NCBI GenBank assembly: GCA_031972295.1
Contig: DALYEZ010000005.1
Coordinates: 1 to 48,831 of the forward strand
Length of the DNA stretch: 48,831 nucleotides
Origin: JALHNF01 sp031972295
GTDB taxonomy: Bacteria > Patescibacteriota > Minisyncoccia > Phycocordibacterales > UBA5272
Direction: 5' to 3'
The notes below the pieces were generated by a model, which saw only the letters and a list, made by a program, of their open reading frames with translations, searched no databases and was not told the origin of the DNA. Positions 7,274 to 17,300 of the stretch are shown here, one piece after another (position 1 is the first letter of the stretch; every line of letters begins with the position of its first letter). Both the position numbers and the translations under genes were made by a program.

Positions 7274-8194
7274 ATGCTTACAACTTTTGGACGAATACTA
7301 AGAAACGGCTTCACGGGATTTTATAGAAATCGAACTATTTCTGTTTCTGCGATAGTCGTCATGACAATCACCCTTATGATTGTCGGCGGACTTGTGTATT
7401 CACGAGCAATGCTCAAGCATGTCCTTTTCCATGTGCAGAATAAGGTTGATGTGAGTGTGTACTTTGTTATTAATGCTGAGGAAGCAAATATTTTGAAAGT
7501 GAAAGATGCACTTGAAAAACTACCAGAGGTAAAAACGGTTACTTATACATCACGCGACCAGGCACTGATTAACTATGAAGAAAAAAATGCTGATGACGCT
7601 CTTGCGCTTCAGGCAATTAAAGAGATAGGGCAAAATCCATTTCGAGCGTCACTAGAAGTCCTTGCGCAAAGCTCGGGACAATATGAAGCCATCGCTACTT
7701 TCTTGAGGTCTAAGGAGTTCACACAAGAAGACGATGCTCTTATTGATAAAGTGGACTATGCTGACAACAAAGAGATTATCGATAGGTTAAATAGCCTAAT
7801 TGCAACAGTACAGCGGGCAGGACTTGTAATTGCCCTCATATTTATCTTGATTTCAATCATGATTACATACAACACAATTCGTTTGGCTATTTATACATTT
7901 AGAGATGAAATCAGTGTGATGCGTCTTGTGGGTGCAAATAAGTCATATGTTCGAGGACCTTTTGTTGTTGAAGGTGTTCTGTATGGTATTGTGTCTGCTT
8001 TTCTTGCAACTCTTCTCTATCTTCCAATTTCCATCTACATTCGAGACTATGTTTCAAATGCACTTGTACAGTTTGATACGCTAGAGTTTTATATGATGAG
8101 AGGATTCTTCATGGGTGCAATTCTGCTCTTCGTCGGTATTTTCCTTGGAATGGTTTCAAGTTATTTGTCGGTCAGAAAATATCTCAACAGGTAG
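7274..8194 (+). CDS. ftsX: Cell division protein FtsX
   Basis: A membrane permease-like partner of FtsE, 306 aa from ATG 7274 (317 aa from ATG 7241, which would overlap ftsE). After a cytoplasmic start (GRILRNGFTGFYRNR) come a first membrane helix (about residues 18-40) and an extracellular domain of about 110 residues containing LPEVKTVTYTSRDQAL. Three further membrane helices include the NTIRLAIYTFRDEISVMRLVGA segment diagnostic for FtsX. The extracellular domain normally contacts hydrolase activators; none is encoded nearby. Confidence 0.92.
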   Translation: MLTTFGRILRNGFTGFYRNRTISVSAIVVMTITLMIVGGLVYSRAMLKHVLFHVQNKVDVSVYFVINAEEANILKVKDALEKLPEVKTVTYTSRDQALINYEEKNADDALALQAIKEIGQNPFRASLEVLAQSSGQYEAIATFLRSKEFTQEDDALIDKVDYADNKEIIDRLNSLIATVQRAGLVIALIFILISIMITYNTIRLAIYTFRDEISVMRLVGANKSYVRGPFVVEGVLYGIVSAFLATLLYLPISIYIRDYVSNALVQFDTLEFYMMRGFFMGAILLFVGIFLGMVSSYLSVRKYLNR

Positions 8195-8204
8195 TAAACA
8201 TAGT

Positions 8205-9893
8205 ATGAAAAATAAACCAACATCGAAGATGAAACAAGTGCCCTCAACAAAACACCCCAAATTCATCTTCGTTGTCGGTGGCGTTATTTCAGGAGTTGGA
8301 AAGGGAATCGCAGCGTCTTCAATAGGAACACTGCTTAAAGCACGCGGGCATAAAGTAACTGCTATTAAAATAGATCCGTACGTGAATGTAGACGCTGGAA
8401 CCATGAACCCAACTGAGCACGGTGAAGTCTTTGTGCTTGCTGACGGTGATGAGTGCGATCAAGACATGGGGAACTACGAACGTTTTCTCGACACCACACT
8501 TTCCAAGACAAACTATATGACCACGGGTCGTGTATACCAGACGGTTATTCAGAAAGAACGTAACTTGGAGTACAAAGGAAAGTGTGTACAAGTAGTACCT
8601 CATATCCCACTTGAAGTAATTGCTCGCATTAAGAAAGCACAGAAAGAAGCAAATGCTGATGTGGTGATTATAGAAATAGGGGGAACGGTTGGCGAGTATG
8701 AAAATATTCTTTTTCTTGAAGCGGCGAGAATGTTAAAAATTGAAAATCACGATGATGTTGCCTTTGTGATGGTTTCTTATTTACCAGTACCTTCAAAAGT
8801 GGGTGAGATGAAAACCAAGCCAACACAGCACGCGGTGCGTAACTTAAATGCTACAGGAATTCAGCCTGACGTTATCTTGGCACGAAGCAACACTTTCCTT
8901 GATGATAAACGAAAGGAAAAACTCGCTCTCTTTTGTAACGTGCGTCCTGAGCGGATTATTTCTGCACCAGATGTTGACAGTGTCTATGACATTCCAACAA
9001 ACTTTGAACGAGATAATTTAGGAAATATATTATGCGGGGTATTACAGCTGCAAGATAAGCACAAAAGCACACTTACGGAGTGGACAACATTTTTTAATAA
9101 AGCAAAAAAGTATACAAAGGAAGTGAATATTGCGGTTGTGGGAAAGTATTTTGATACCGGTGATTTTGTTCTTTCAGACTCATACATTTCTATTATTGAG
9201 TCGCTCAAATATGCAGCATATGCACTGAAGGCAAAGCCTGTGCTTCATTGGCTGAACTCTAAGGATTTTGAAATAAAAAATACAAAGAAGCTGGCACAGT
9301 TAAAAAAATATGATGGCATCCTTGTTCCGGGTGGATTTGGCTCTCAGGGAGTTGAAGGAAAAATAAATGTCATTCGATACGCACGAGAAAATAAGATTCC
9401 GTTTTTCGGTATTTGTTATGGTATGCAGTTGGCAGTTATTGAATACGCTCGCAATGTTCTTGCAATGAAAGATGCTCACACAACAGAGGTAAACCCTACA
9501 ACTACATTTCCCGTGATTGACATATTACCTGAACAAAAAGAAAAACTATTGAGAAAGGAATACGGTAACAGTATGCGTTTGGGAACCTATAAGGCTCGTC
9601 TAAAAGAAAAAACACTTGCCTATAAAGCCTATCAATCTGTAGCAATAGATGAGCGTCATCGTCATCGTTATGAGGTAAATCCTGAGTATGTAGCAAAGTT
9701 ACAACAAAAAGATTTGCAGTTTAGTGGCACTTCGCCCGACGGAACGCTTATGGAAATTTGTGAGCTTCCTTTATCTACACATCCATTTTTCCTTGCGGTA
9801 CAATTTCACCCAGAATTTAAAAGTAGACCTTTTGCACCGCACCCACTATTTAAAGCGTTTGTGTCGACGAGTTTAAAGAATAAAAAAGCATAG
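8205..9893 (+). CDS. pyrG: CTP synthase
   Basis: A 562-aa enzyme that makes CTP from UTP, ATP and glutamine. The N-terminal synthetase domain holds GGVISGVGKGIAASSIG (P-loop), the IDPYVNVDAGTMNPTEHGEVFV motif region and EIGGTVGEYEN. The C-terminal class I glutamine amidotransferase domain has the nucleophile C404 in FGICYGMQ and the His-Glu pair in QFHPEFKS. It is slightly longer than E. coli PyrG (545 aa), with a 15-residue basic N-terminal addition. ATG 8205, 10 nt after ftsX, is used; the longer frame reading into ftsX is rejected. Confidence 0.96.
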   Translation: MKNKPTSKMKQVPSTKHPKFIFVVGGVISGVGKGIAASSIGTLLKARGHKVTAIKIDPYVNVDAGTMNPTEHGEVFVLADGDECDQDMGNYERFLDTTLSKTNYMTTGRVYQTVIQKERNLEYKGKCVQVVPHIPLEVIARIKKAQKEANADVVIIEIGGTVGEYENILFLEAARMLKIENHDDVAFVMVSYLPVPSKVGEMKTKPTQHAVRNLNATGIQPDVILARSNTFLDDKRKEKLALFCNVRPERIISAPDVDSVYDIPTNFERDNLGNILCGVLQLQDKHKSTLTEWTTFFNKAKKYTKEVNIAVVGKYFDTGDFVLSDSYISIIESLKYAAYALKAKPVLHWLNSKDFEIKNTKKLAQLKKYDGILVPGGFGSQGVEGKINVIRYARENKIPFFGICYGMQLAVIEYARNVLAMKDAHTTEVNPTTTFPVIDILPEQKEKLLRKEYGNSMRLGTYKARLKEKTLAYKAYQSVAIDERHRHRYEVNPEYVAKLQQKDLQFSGTSPDGTLMEICELPLSTHPFFLAVQFHPEFKSRPFAPHPLFKAFVSTSLKNKKA

Positions 9894-9925
9894 TTTTGGA
9901 ATTCCATCTGTAGTACTATGTAGCT

Positions 9926-10219
9926 ATGGAATGGTTGCAGACACTTTTTCTCAATTACAGTGACACGTTCTATCTTGGTACGTGGGCTGTGGTTGTATTC
10001 TCGGGGACACTTTTGCTTGTATATTTCACTTCTCGATCTTCTAAAATGTATTTGACAACAAGTGCGCCACTTTTGGATGATGTTTGTGTACCAACAATTG
10101 CCGAGAAACCAAATGCACCCGTTACGTATGTAGCTTGCGAAAAATGTGGGCACCATGCTTTAAAGAAAGATGGGCAAGTGGAATGTCTTTCGAGTGTCTG
10201 TCGGCTTAATAAAAAATAA
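9926..10219 (+). CDS. Small membrane-anchored protein with Cys-pair motif
   Basis: A 97-aa protein of unknown function. One hydrophobic segment at about residues 18-35 is followed by a linker and a C-terminal CEKCGHHALKKDGQVEC..C pattern. This looks like a small zinc-ribbon with CxxC and C-x4-C pairs. A TACTAT box (9914-9919) lies 6 nt before the ATG, consistent with a leaderless transcript. It is followed after 11 nt by a cupin gene, probably in the same unit. Confidence 0.55.
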   Translation: MEWLQTLFLNYSDTFYLGTWAVVVFSGTLLLVYFTSRSSKMYLTTSAPLLDDVCVPTIAEKPNAPVTYVACEKCGHHALKKDGQVECLSSVCRLNKK

Positions 10220-10230
10220 TTAGAAATACT

Positions 10231-10629
10231 ATGAGTTACATCGCACCAATTTTAAAATTAGCAAAAGAAAATGAAAATTTTCGAACGGTTTTGTATACTG
10301 GAGCAAAGTCACAACTTGTGCTTATGAATATTCCTGCAGGGGGTGATATTGGTGAAGAAGTACATCATCATGTAGAGCAAACAATTGTCCTGGTAGAAGG
10401 CGAAGCGCTTTCAGTACTCGATGGAGTAAAGCGGGAAGTGTATGCTGGAGACATTGCCGTTGTTCCACCAGGCACTATGCATAATTTTATAAACAACGGT
10501 GCGGCGCCACTTAAACTCTATACTGTGTATGCCCCTGTAAATCATATTGATGGCAGAATTCACAAAACAAAAGCTGATGCAGAAGCTGACATAGAGGACG
10601 AAGCCTTTGGAGAAAAAGTTGCTGAATAG
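10231..10629 (+). CDS. Cupin-domain protein
   Basis: A 132-aa single-domain cupin. Motif 1 appears as GEEVHHHVEQTIVLVEGEAL, with three His and a Glu as likely metal ligands. Motif 2 appears as GDIAVVPPGTMHNFINNG, with the last His ligand. The core resembles mannose-6-phosphate-isomerase-like or oxalate-binding cupins, but the substrate is unknown. The C-terminal tail is acidic (DAEADIEDEAFGE). The gene ends 41 nt before tRNA-Lys. Confidence 0.82.
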   Translation: MSYIAPILKLAKENENFRTVLYTGAKSQLVLMNIPAGGDIGEEVHHHVEQTIVLVEGEALSVLDGVKREVYAGDIAVVPPGTMHNFINNGAAPLKLYTVYAPVNHIDGRIHKTKADAEADIEDEAFGEKVAE

Positions 10630-10632
10630 TTT

Positions 10633-10660
10633 TTGTATTTAGAGCATTTTACGCTATAGT
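10633..10660 (+). promoter_or_regulatory. Promoter of tRNA-Lys
   Basis: TTGTAT (10633-10638), 16-bp spacer, TATAGT (10655-10660), 10 nt before the tRNA-Lys 5' end. Confidence 0.65.
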
Positions 10661-10670
10661 GTGGTGTATC

Positions 10671-10743
10671 GCCCTCATAGCTCAGCTGGTAGAGCAGTTG
10701 CCTCTTAAGCAAACGGTCGTAGGTTCGACTCCTACTGGGGGCA
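10671..10743 (+). tRNA. tRNA-Lys (CTT)
   Basis: A 73-nt cloverleaf. GCCCTCA pairs with TGGGGGC, discriminator A at 10743. The D-arm is TAGCTCAGCTGGTAGAGC, the anticodon loop CTCTTAA gives CTT, and the T-arm contains GTAGGTTCGACTCCTAC. No CCA tail. Its last four bases (GGCA) also form the start of the downstream 22-bp palindrome. Confidence 0.95.
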
Positions 10744-10788
10744 CAAATACAAAAGAGAGTCTAAATGACTCTCTTTTGTATTTGTGCC
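10740..10788 (+). terminator. 22-bp palindrome overlapping the tRNA-Lys 3' end
   Basis: A perfect inverted repeat with 22-nt arms (10740-10761 and 10767-10788) and a 5-nt TAAAT loop. The inner GAGAGTC/GACTCTC stem followed by TTTT acts as a plain terminator. The outer part, GGCACAAATAC paired with GTATTTGTGCC, runs back into the last four bases of the tRNA. A near copy of the same design follows tRNA-Glu at the window end. Confidence 0.85.
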
Positions 10789-10843
10789 AGCCACTGCCAA
10801 AGCAGGTAATACAATAGACTCAGGATGATTTCCTCGCTCTTTT

Positions 10844-10871
10844 GTCCCGCTCCGAAAAATCGGAGGGGGAC
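10844..10871. repeat. GC-rich inverted repeat upstream of the rpoB promoter
   Basis: GTCCCGCTCCGA (10844-10855) pairs with TCGGAGGGGGAC (10860-10871), 11 of 12 pairs, around AAAA. No clear T-run follows. It lies 7 bp before the rpoB -35 box, so it may be an operator or an upstream-terminator remnant; undecided. Confidence 0.55.
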
Positions 10872-10877
10872 TTTCAT

Positions 10878-10906
10878 TTGACACCACTCCTCTCTCCCTG
10901 TACTAT
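10878..10906 (+). promoter_or_regulatory. Main promoter of the rpoB operon
   Basis: A perfect TTGACA (10878-10883), 17-bp spacer and TACTAT (10901-10906): the best sigma-70 promoter in the window. It lies about 160 nt before the rpoB start, leaving a long untranslated leader. Confidence 0.82.
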
Positions 10907-10911
10907 ATGTC

Positions 10912-11068
10912 TTACGAATGAGTCACGGCTAGTGAGTTACTGCGCGCATTATTTACAACGACATATACGCTCAAACAACGTAAACAATAAGGCAGAATCT
11001 AGAATACCTGCCTTTTGCGCGTTGATTTTAACGTTTATTACATAATTTAATATTACTTTTTGCATTGT
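10912..11068 (+). promoter_or_regulatory. Untranslated rpoB leader with attenuator-like hairpin
   Basis: The gap from 10744 to 11068 has no convincing gene. Past the promoter, the leader holds AAGGCAG (10989-10995) paired with CTGCCTT (11008-11014) around 12 bases and followed by TTTT. That hairpin could end transcription early or be a paused structure. The last 40 bases are very AT-rich with no Shine-Dalgarno sequence. This is inference; no known riboswitch is recognised. Confidence 0.45.
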
Positions 11069-14000
11069 ATGCCCACTAAAGCATCCCGGCTTCCACTTCG
11101 TGACGTAGACACCGCGCCACGACCAAAGAAACACTTTTCAAAGTACAAGAAGCCATTGGTAGAAACACCAGACCTTGTTTCAAACCAGGTTGACTCGTAC
11201 AAATGGCTTATTAAAGAGGGAATCAAAGAAGTATTCAAGGAGTTTTCTCCTATTTCTGACTATTCTGGTAAAAAGTTCCAACTCGATATTACATCGTTTG
11301 AACTTTCTGAACCAAAATACGATGAATATTTTGCAAAAGACAACAAGTTAACGTACGAAGCACCACTTCGTGCTCGTTTCAAGTTGCTTAATAAAACCCT
11401 TGGTTCATCTAAAGAACAAGAGGTATTCATGGCGGACTTTCCGCTCATGACCAACCACGGAACGTTCATCATCAATGGTGTTGAACGTGTTATCGTTCCG
11501 CAGCTTGCGCGATCATTTGGTGTTTTCTTCGATGTCGCAGAACTCAAAGGCAAGCGATACTTTGGCGCAAAAATAATTCCAAGTCGTGGTGTGTGGGTAG
11601 AACTCCAGTCTGATACTGATGGTAGTCTCTTTGTTCGAATCGACAAGAAACGAAAATTTGGTGTAACAGCACTTTTGCGCGCAATGGGTCTTGCCAGTGA
11701 CCAAAAAATTCTAGAACTTTTTCCTTCTGAACATGCACAGAAGGTTATTAAGGCGTGTCTTGAAAAAGATCCTAAAACTCCTCACGAGTCATACATCGAA
11801 ATTTATAAACGTCTTCGTGATGGCGACCTTGCAACTGCAGAAAATGCAAAAGAATTTGTTGACGCACTCTTTTCTCCTGAGCGATACGACTTTTCTTCTG
11901 TAGGACGATACCGATTCAACAAACGTTTCGAGCTTCCGCTCGAAGGAAAAGAAATTGAGCGACGAACAATCAACGCGCAAGACGTGGCACGAATCATAAA
12001 CCACATTATTGAGCTTAATCATTCACCGAATGCGGAGGAAGATGATATCGACCACCTTGGTTCTCGACGTGTGCGCTATGTAGGAGAAATGCTCCAGCAG
12101 AAAATTCGTACTGGTGTAACCCAGATGAAGCGAAATATTCAGGATCGAATGTCAGTAATTGAAGCTGAGACAACACTTCCTATTACTATTGTAAATCAGC
12201 GACCACTCCAGGCTCGTATTAAGGAATTCTTTACAACCAATCAACTTTCGCAGTTCATGAACCAAGATAATATTCTTGGCGAAATTGAACACCTCCGAAC
12301 ACTTTCAGCACTCGGTCCCGGCGGACTTACTCGTGAGCGTGCTGGTTTTGAGGTTCGTGACGTGCACTCATCGCACTACGGCCGCGTGTGTCCTATTCAC
12401 ACTCCTGAAGGTCCAAACATCGGTCTTATTCTTCGTCTCTCAACATTTGCACGTATCAATGATTTTGGAATCATTGAAACTCCGTATGCAAAAGTAAAAG
12501 ATGGAAAGCTTACTGGTGATATCGTGTATCTGAATGCTCTTGAAGAAGAGAAATATGTTATTGCCCACGCAAACGCGAAGGTAGATGACAAGGGAAAGAT
12601 TCTTGATGAAAAAGTACAAGCTCGTGTGAGAACATCCCCAGGACTCGTAACTCGTCTTGAAGTTGACTTTATTGACGTAGCTGCAAACCAAGCATTCTCT
12701 ATTGCAACTTCAACTATTCCATTCCTCGAACACAACGATGCTAACCGAGCACTCATGGGTTCAAACATGCAAAAGCAGGCGTGTCCGTGTGTGGCACCTG
12801 AAGCCCCACTTGTTTCTACTGGTATGGAAGAAGAGGCGGCAAAATATACAGGACGTCTTGTGATTGCTCCTGAAGATGGAGAGATTACAGAAGTAGACGC
12901 ACGAAAAATTGTACTTAAGGGCAAGAAAGAAACTCATACGTTTAATCTCGTAAACTACTCACGAACAAATAGTTTCAACATGTTCCACCAGCGCCCAGCA
13001 ATTTCAAAGGGTGCGAAAATTAAGAAAGGTGATGTTCTTGCCGACACAACAACTTCAGTAAATGGGCAGATTGCACTTGGACAAAACGTTCTTGTAGCTT
13101 TCATGACATGGAATGGTGCAAACTACGAAGATGCCATCATTCTTTCTGAGCGACTAGTAAAGAATAGTAAATTTACATCTATTCACGTGGAAGAATTTGT
13201 GTGTAATGTTCGTGACACAAAACTTGGTCCCGAAGTAACAACATGCGACATTCCAAACGTCGGTGAAGGAAAATTAAAAGATCTTGATGCAGAAGGTGTG
13301 ATTCGTGTTGGTGCTGAAGTTGCACCGGGTGACATTCTTGTTGGAAAAATTACTCCAAAGGGTGAGACAGAACTTACTCCAGAAGAGCGACTTCTCCGAT
13401 CTATTTTCGGTGAAAAAGCGCGAGACGTAAAAGACTCATCACTTCGACTTGAAAATGGAAAACGTGGACGAATCGTGTCAGTGCGCGTGTTCTCACGAGA
13501 TCGTGGTGACCAACTCGAAAGCGGAATCATTAAACGTATTCACATTGAGGTTGCGCAGCTCCGAAATATTTCAGTAGGTGACAAACTTGCGGGACGACAC
13601 GGAAACAAAGGTGTTATCTCAAAAATTCTTCCTGTTGAAGAAATGCCATACATGGCAGATGGAACGCCAATTGACGTTATTTTGACTCCGCTCGGTGTAC
13701 CGTCTCGTATGAACCTCGGTCAAATTTTAGAAATGCACTTAGGTCTTGCTGCAAATACTCTTGGCTACCAAGCCGTGGTGCCAGCATTCCAAGGTGCAAC
13801 AGAAACAGAAATTAAAGAAGAACTTGTGAAGGCGGGTTATCCAGAAAATGGAAAAGTAGAACTCTTTGATGGTCAGACAGGTGAAGCCTTTGATCAGGCA
13901 ATTGCGGTTGGCTACATGTACGTACTCAAGCTCCACCACATGGTTGAAGATAAGATTCACATGCGTTCAATTGGTCCCTACTCCCTTATTACACAGCAAC

Positions 14001-14293
14001 CACTCGGTGGAAAGGCGCAGCAAGGAGGACAGCGATTTGGAGAAATGGAAGTGTGGGCTCTTGAAGGTTACGGTGCATCGCACATACTTCGAGAAGTGCT
14101 CACGGTAAAATCTGACGACATCCAAGGACGTTCACAAGCATTCGACTCTATTATCAAAGGCGAAAGTATCAAGGCGCCAAATGCACCAGCATCATTTAAC
14201 GTTATGTTAAACACATTGCGAGGTCTTGGTCTTGATGTTGACTTAAAGCGTCTCGCTCCGAGAGAAGAGGAGGTATCAACAGATGGTGAATAA
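11069..14293 (+). CDS. rpoB: RNA polymerase beta subunit
   Basis: A 1074-aa beta subunit, much shorter than E. coli RpoB (1342 aa) because lineage-specific insertions are missing. Core landmarks are present: the rifampicin-pocket segment (SQFMNQDN..LSALGPGGL), RVCPIHTPEGPNIGL, GRHGNKGVIS, VPSRMNLGQILE, and the C-terminal QQPLGGKAQQGGQRFGEMEVWAL anchor that meets beta prime. Compared with the usual pocket, Asp516 is Asn and Arg529 is Thr (E. coli numbers by eye). ATG 11069 gives the family-typical short start; a TTG three codons earlier is possible. First gene of a five-gene operon. Confidence 0.97.
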   Translation: MPTKASRLPLRDVDTAPRPKKHFSKYKKPLVETPDLVSNQVDSYKWLIKEGIKEVFKEFSPISDYSGKKFQLDITSFELSEPKYDEYFAKDNKLTYEAPLRARFKLLNKTLGSSKEQEVFMADFPLMTNHGTFIINGVERVIVPQLARSFGVFFDVAELKGKRYFGAKIIPSRGVWVELQSDTDGSLFVRIDKKRKFGVTALLRAMGLASDQKILELFPSEHAQKVIKACLEKDPKTPHESYIEIYKRLRDGDLATAENAKEFVDALFSPERYDFSSVGRYRFNKRFELPLEGKEIERRTINAQDVARIINHIIELNHSPNAEEDDIDHLGSRRVRYVGEMLQQKIRTGVTQMKRNIQDRMSVIEAETTLPITIVNQRPLQARIKEFFTTNQLSQFMNQDNILGEIEHLRTLSALGPGGLTRERAGFEVRDVHSSHYGRVCPIHTPEGPNIGLILRLSTFARINDFGIIETPYAKVKDGKLTGDIVYLNALEEEKYVIAHANAKVDDKGKILDEKVQARVRTSPGLVTRLEVDFIDVAANQAFSIATSTIPFLEHNDANRALMGSNMQKQACPCVAPEAPLVSTGMEEEAAKYTGRLVIAPEDGEITEVDARKIVLKGKKETHTFNLVNYSRTNSFNMFHQRPAISKGAKIKKGDVLADTTTSVNGQIALGQNVLVAFMTWNGANYEDAIILSERLVKNSKFTSIHVEEFVCNVRDTKLGPEVTTCDIPNVGEGKLKDLDAEGVIRVGAEVAPGDILVGKITPKGETELTPEERLLRSIFGEKARDVKDSSLRLENGKRGRIVSVRVFSRDRGDQLESGIIKRIHIEVAQLRNISVGDKLAGRHGNKGVISKILPVEEMPYMADGTPIDVILTPLGVPSRMNLGQILEMHLGLAANTLGYQAVVPAFQGATETEIKEELVKAGYPENGKVELFDGQTGEAFDQAIAVGYMYVLKLHHMVEDKIHMRSIGPYSLITQQPLGGKAQQGGQRFGEMEVWALEGYGASHILREVLTVKSDDIQGRSQAFDSIIKGESIKAPNAPASFNVMLNTLRGLGLDVDLKRLAPREEEVSTDGE

Positions 14294-14318
14294 TCAAAAC
14301 TAACTACGAAATAAAACT

Positions 14319-17300
14319 ATGAAAACATTAAACGCAACAGATTTCGATGCAATTAGTTTGAAGGTTGCTTCACCAGAAGTTATTCGCGAGTGGTCATTTG
14401 GAGAAGTTACTAAGCCTGAGACAATTAACTACCGTACTGGAAAAAGTGAACGAAACGGTCTTTTTGATGAGCGTATTTTTGGTCCTGAAAAGGATTACGA
14501 ATGTGCCTGTGGAAAGTACCGACGTATTCGATACCAAGGAATCATTTGTGATAAGTGTGGAGTGGAAGTAACAAAAGCTATTGTTCGTCGTGAACGAATG
14601 GGGCATATTGAACTTGCTTCTCCTGTAGCACATATTTGGTTCTTAAAAAATATTCCATCTCGAATCGCGCTTATTCTTGGTCTTCAGACACAGAACGTAG
14701 AGAAGGTTGTGTACTTTGCAGGCTATATCATTACTGAAATCGACCAGAAAGAAAAAGATCAGACACTCAAGAATCTTGATAATGAGTACAAGCAGAAGGT
14801 GCACGCAACAACTGATGACAAAACACTTGAGAAACTCAAAGAACTTCTTACAAACTCAAAGAAAGAAATTGACGAGCTTGCTCCGTGGAATGTGCTTGAT
14901 GAAGCAACGTATCACCGCTACTCACTAAAGTATGGCGCGTGTTTCAAGGCTGAAATTGGTGCTGAGGCAATTCATAATATTTTCAAAAATCTTAACCTTG
15001 AGCAATTAGTGAAAAAGGTTGAAGAGCGTCTTGAAAAATGTCCAACGGTAGAACGAGAAAAGATGCAGAAACGATTGTCGCTTTTACGAGCCATGATTGT
15101 CTCAGGCATTCGTCCAGAGTGGATGTTCATGACCGTGATCCCAGTCATTCCACCAGGACTTCGTCCTATGGTTGCACTTGAAGGTGGACGACATGCAACT
15201 TCTGACGTAAACGATCTCTATCGTCGAGTAATCAATCGAAATAATCGTTTGAAGAAACTCATTGAAATCGGTGCACCAGAAGTTATTTTGCGAAACGAAA
15301 AACGTATCTTGCAAGAAGCAGTAGACTCATTGTTCGACAACTCGGCTCGAAATGATCAAGGCGCAGCAATGTCACTGACTCAGAAACGACAGCTTAAATC
15401 TCTTTCAGATAACTTGAAAGGAAAGCAGGGACTTTTCCGTCAAAACCTTCTTGGAAAGCGTGTCGACTATTCTGCACGTTCGGTAATTGTTGTTGGTCCA
15501 CAACTTCGACTTGAGCAGTGTGGTTTGCCAAAACACATGGCACTTGAGCTCTTTAAGCCGTTTGTTATCTCAAAAATTCTGGCTCGAGAACTTGCGTTCA
15601 ACATTCGTGGAGCAAATAAATTGATTGAAGAAAAAACTCCAGAGGTATGGGCGATATTAGAAGAAGTGATCCAAGGAAAGTATGTACTTTTAAACCGTGC
15701 ACCAACATTGCACCGTCTTGGTATTCAGGCGTTTATGCCAATCCTTATTGAAGGAAATGCTATTCAACTTCACCCACTCGTATGTTCAGCGTTCAATGCT
15801 GACTTCGACGGCGACCAGATGGCCGTACACCTTCCGCTTTCAGAAGAGGCGCAACGTGAAGCACGAGAACTCATGGCGGCAAATAAAAATATTTTGAAGC
15901 CAGGTAGTGGAGACGCAACTGTTTCAGAAAAACTTCTCGACATCGTTTTGGGCGCATACATCATGACCAAGATTGTTGAGGGAGGAAAAGGTGAAGGAAA
16001 AATATTCCCATCACCAAATGCAGCGGTTACTGCACGAGACTTTGGAGAAGTCGGCTATCAATCGCTTGTGAAAGTACTTCCAACTGACAGTCCAAAATAT
16101 GCAAAGTATGAAGGAAAGGTATTCGAAACAACAGTGGGCCGCCTTCTCTTTAACAGTGCGCTTCCGGCTGACTATCCGTTCATCAATAGTGAAATCAAAA
16201 AGAAATCAATGGGCCCTATCGTTGATGAATTAGTTGATTTGTATGGTATCGAACAGGTGAGTGCAATCATGGATAAAATTAAGAACTTTGGTTTCAAATA
16301 TGTAACTAAAGCTGGTATTACATGGAGTATTGACGAAGTGAAAGTTGCTCCAGGTAAAAAAGAAATCGTTGATGTTGCCTTTACGAAAGTGGAAGAAATT
16401 TACGCACAGTACAACGACGGACTTCTTTCTGATGAAGAGCGTTATGAGAAAACGGTTGAAGTGTGGACCGATGTTATTGCAAAAATCAAAAAAGCAGTAC
16501 CACTCAGTTTGGTAAAACATTCACCGGTATACGACATGGTGGAATCTGAAGCTCGTGGATCTATCGGTCAGGTGGCACAGATGGCCGGCATGAAAGGTCT
16601 CATTATCAATAACACAGGACGTGTTATTGACTACCCAGTAATCCCTTCATACAAGGAAGGTCTTTCACCAATCGACTACTTCGTAACAACTCACGGAGCG
16701 CGAAAAGGTATGTCTGACACCGCGCTTAACACCGCGAAGGCCGGATACCTTACTCGACGTCTCGTTGACGTTGCACAAGATATTCTTGTATCTGAAGAAG
16801 ATTGTGGAACAAAAGAAGGACTTCTTATTCGTCGCAAGACGGCATCAGGTATTGAAGTGCCGCTTACAAAAAATGTATTTGGACGAGTTCTCTCGCAAGA
16901 TGTTGTTACCAAAGATGGAACAGTTCTCTTTAAGCGCGGACATCTCTTGAATAAAATTGACGGTCAGAAGATAGATGCGGCGCAAGTGGAAGAAGTATTT
17001 GTACGCTCACCACTTACATGTAAAACACTGCACGGTGTGTGTAAGAAGTGTTACGGTCAGGATCTTGGACGAAACAAAATGATTGAGCTCGGTGAGACAA
17101 TCGGTATTGTGGCTGCTCAAGCTATTGGTGAACCAGGAACACAGCTTACTATGCGTACCTTCCACGCCGGTGGTGTGGCGGGAGTCGACATTACCCAAGG
17201 TCTTCCACGTGTTGAAGAAATCTTTGAAGCACGAACACCAAAAAGTCCAGCAGTTATTTCTCAGTATGATGGTGAAGTAAGTAGTGTTAAAGAAAACGGT

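Noticed and set aside
10842..11045. 67-aa open frame in the rpoB leader
   Set aside because: It covers the promoter and hairpins, has no ribosome binding site and an odd composition (rich in Cys, Ser, Arg); treated as chance.
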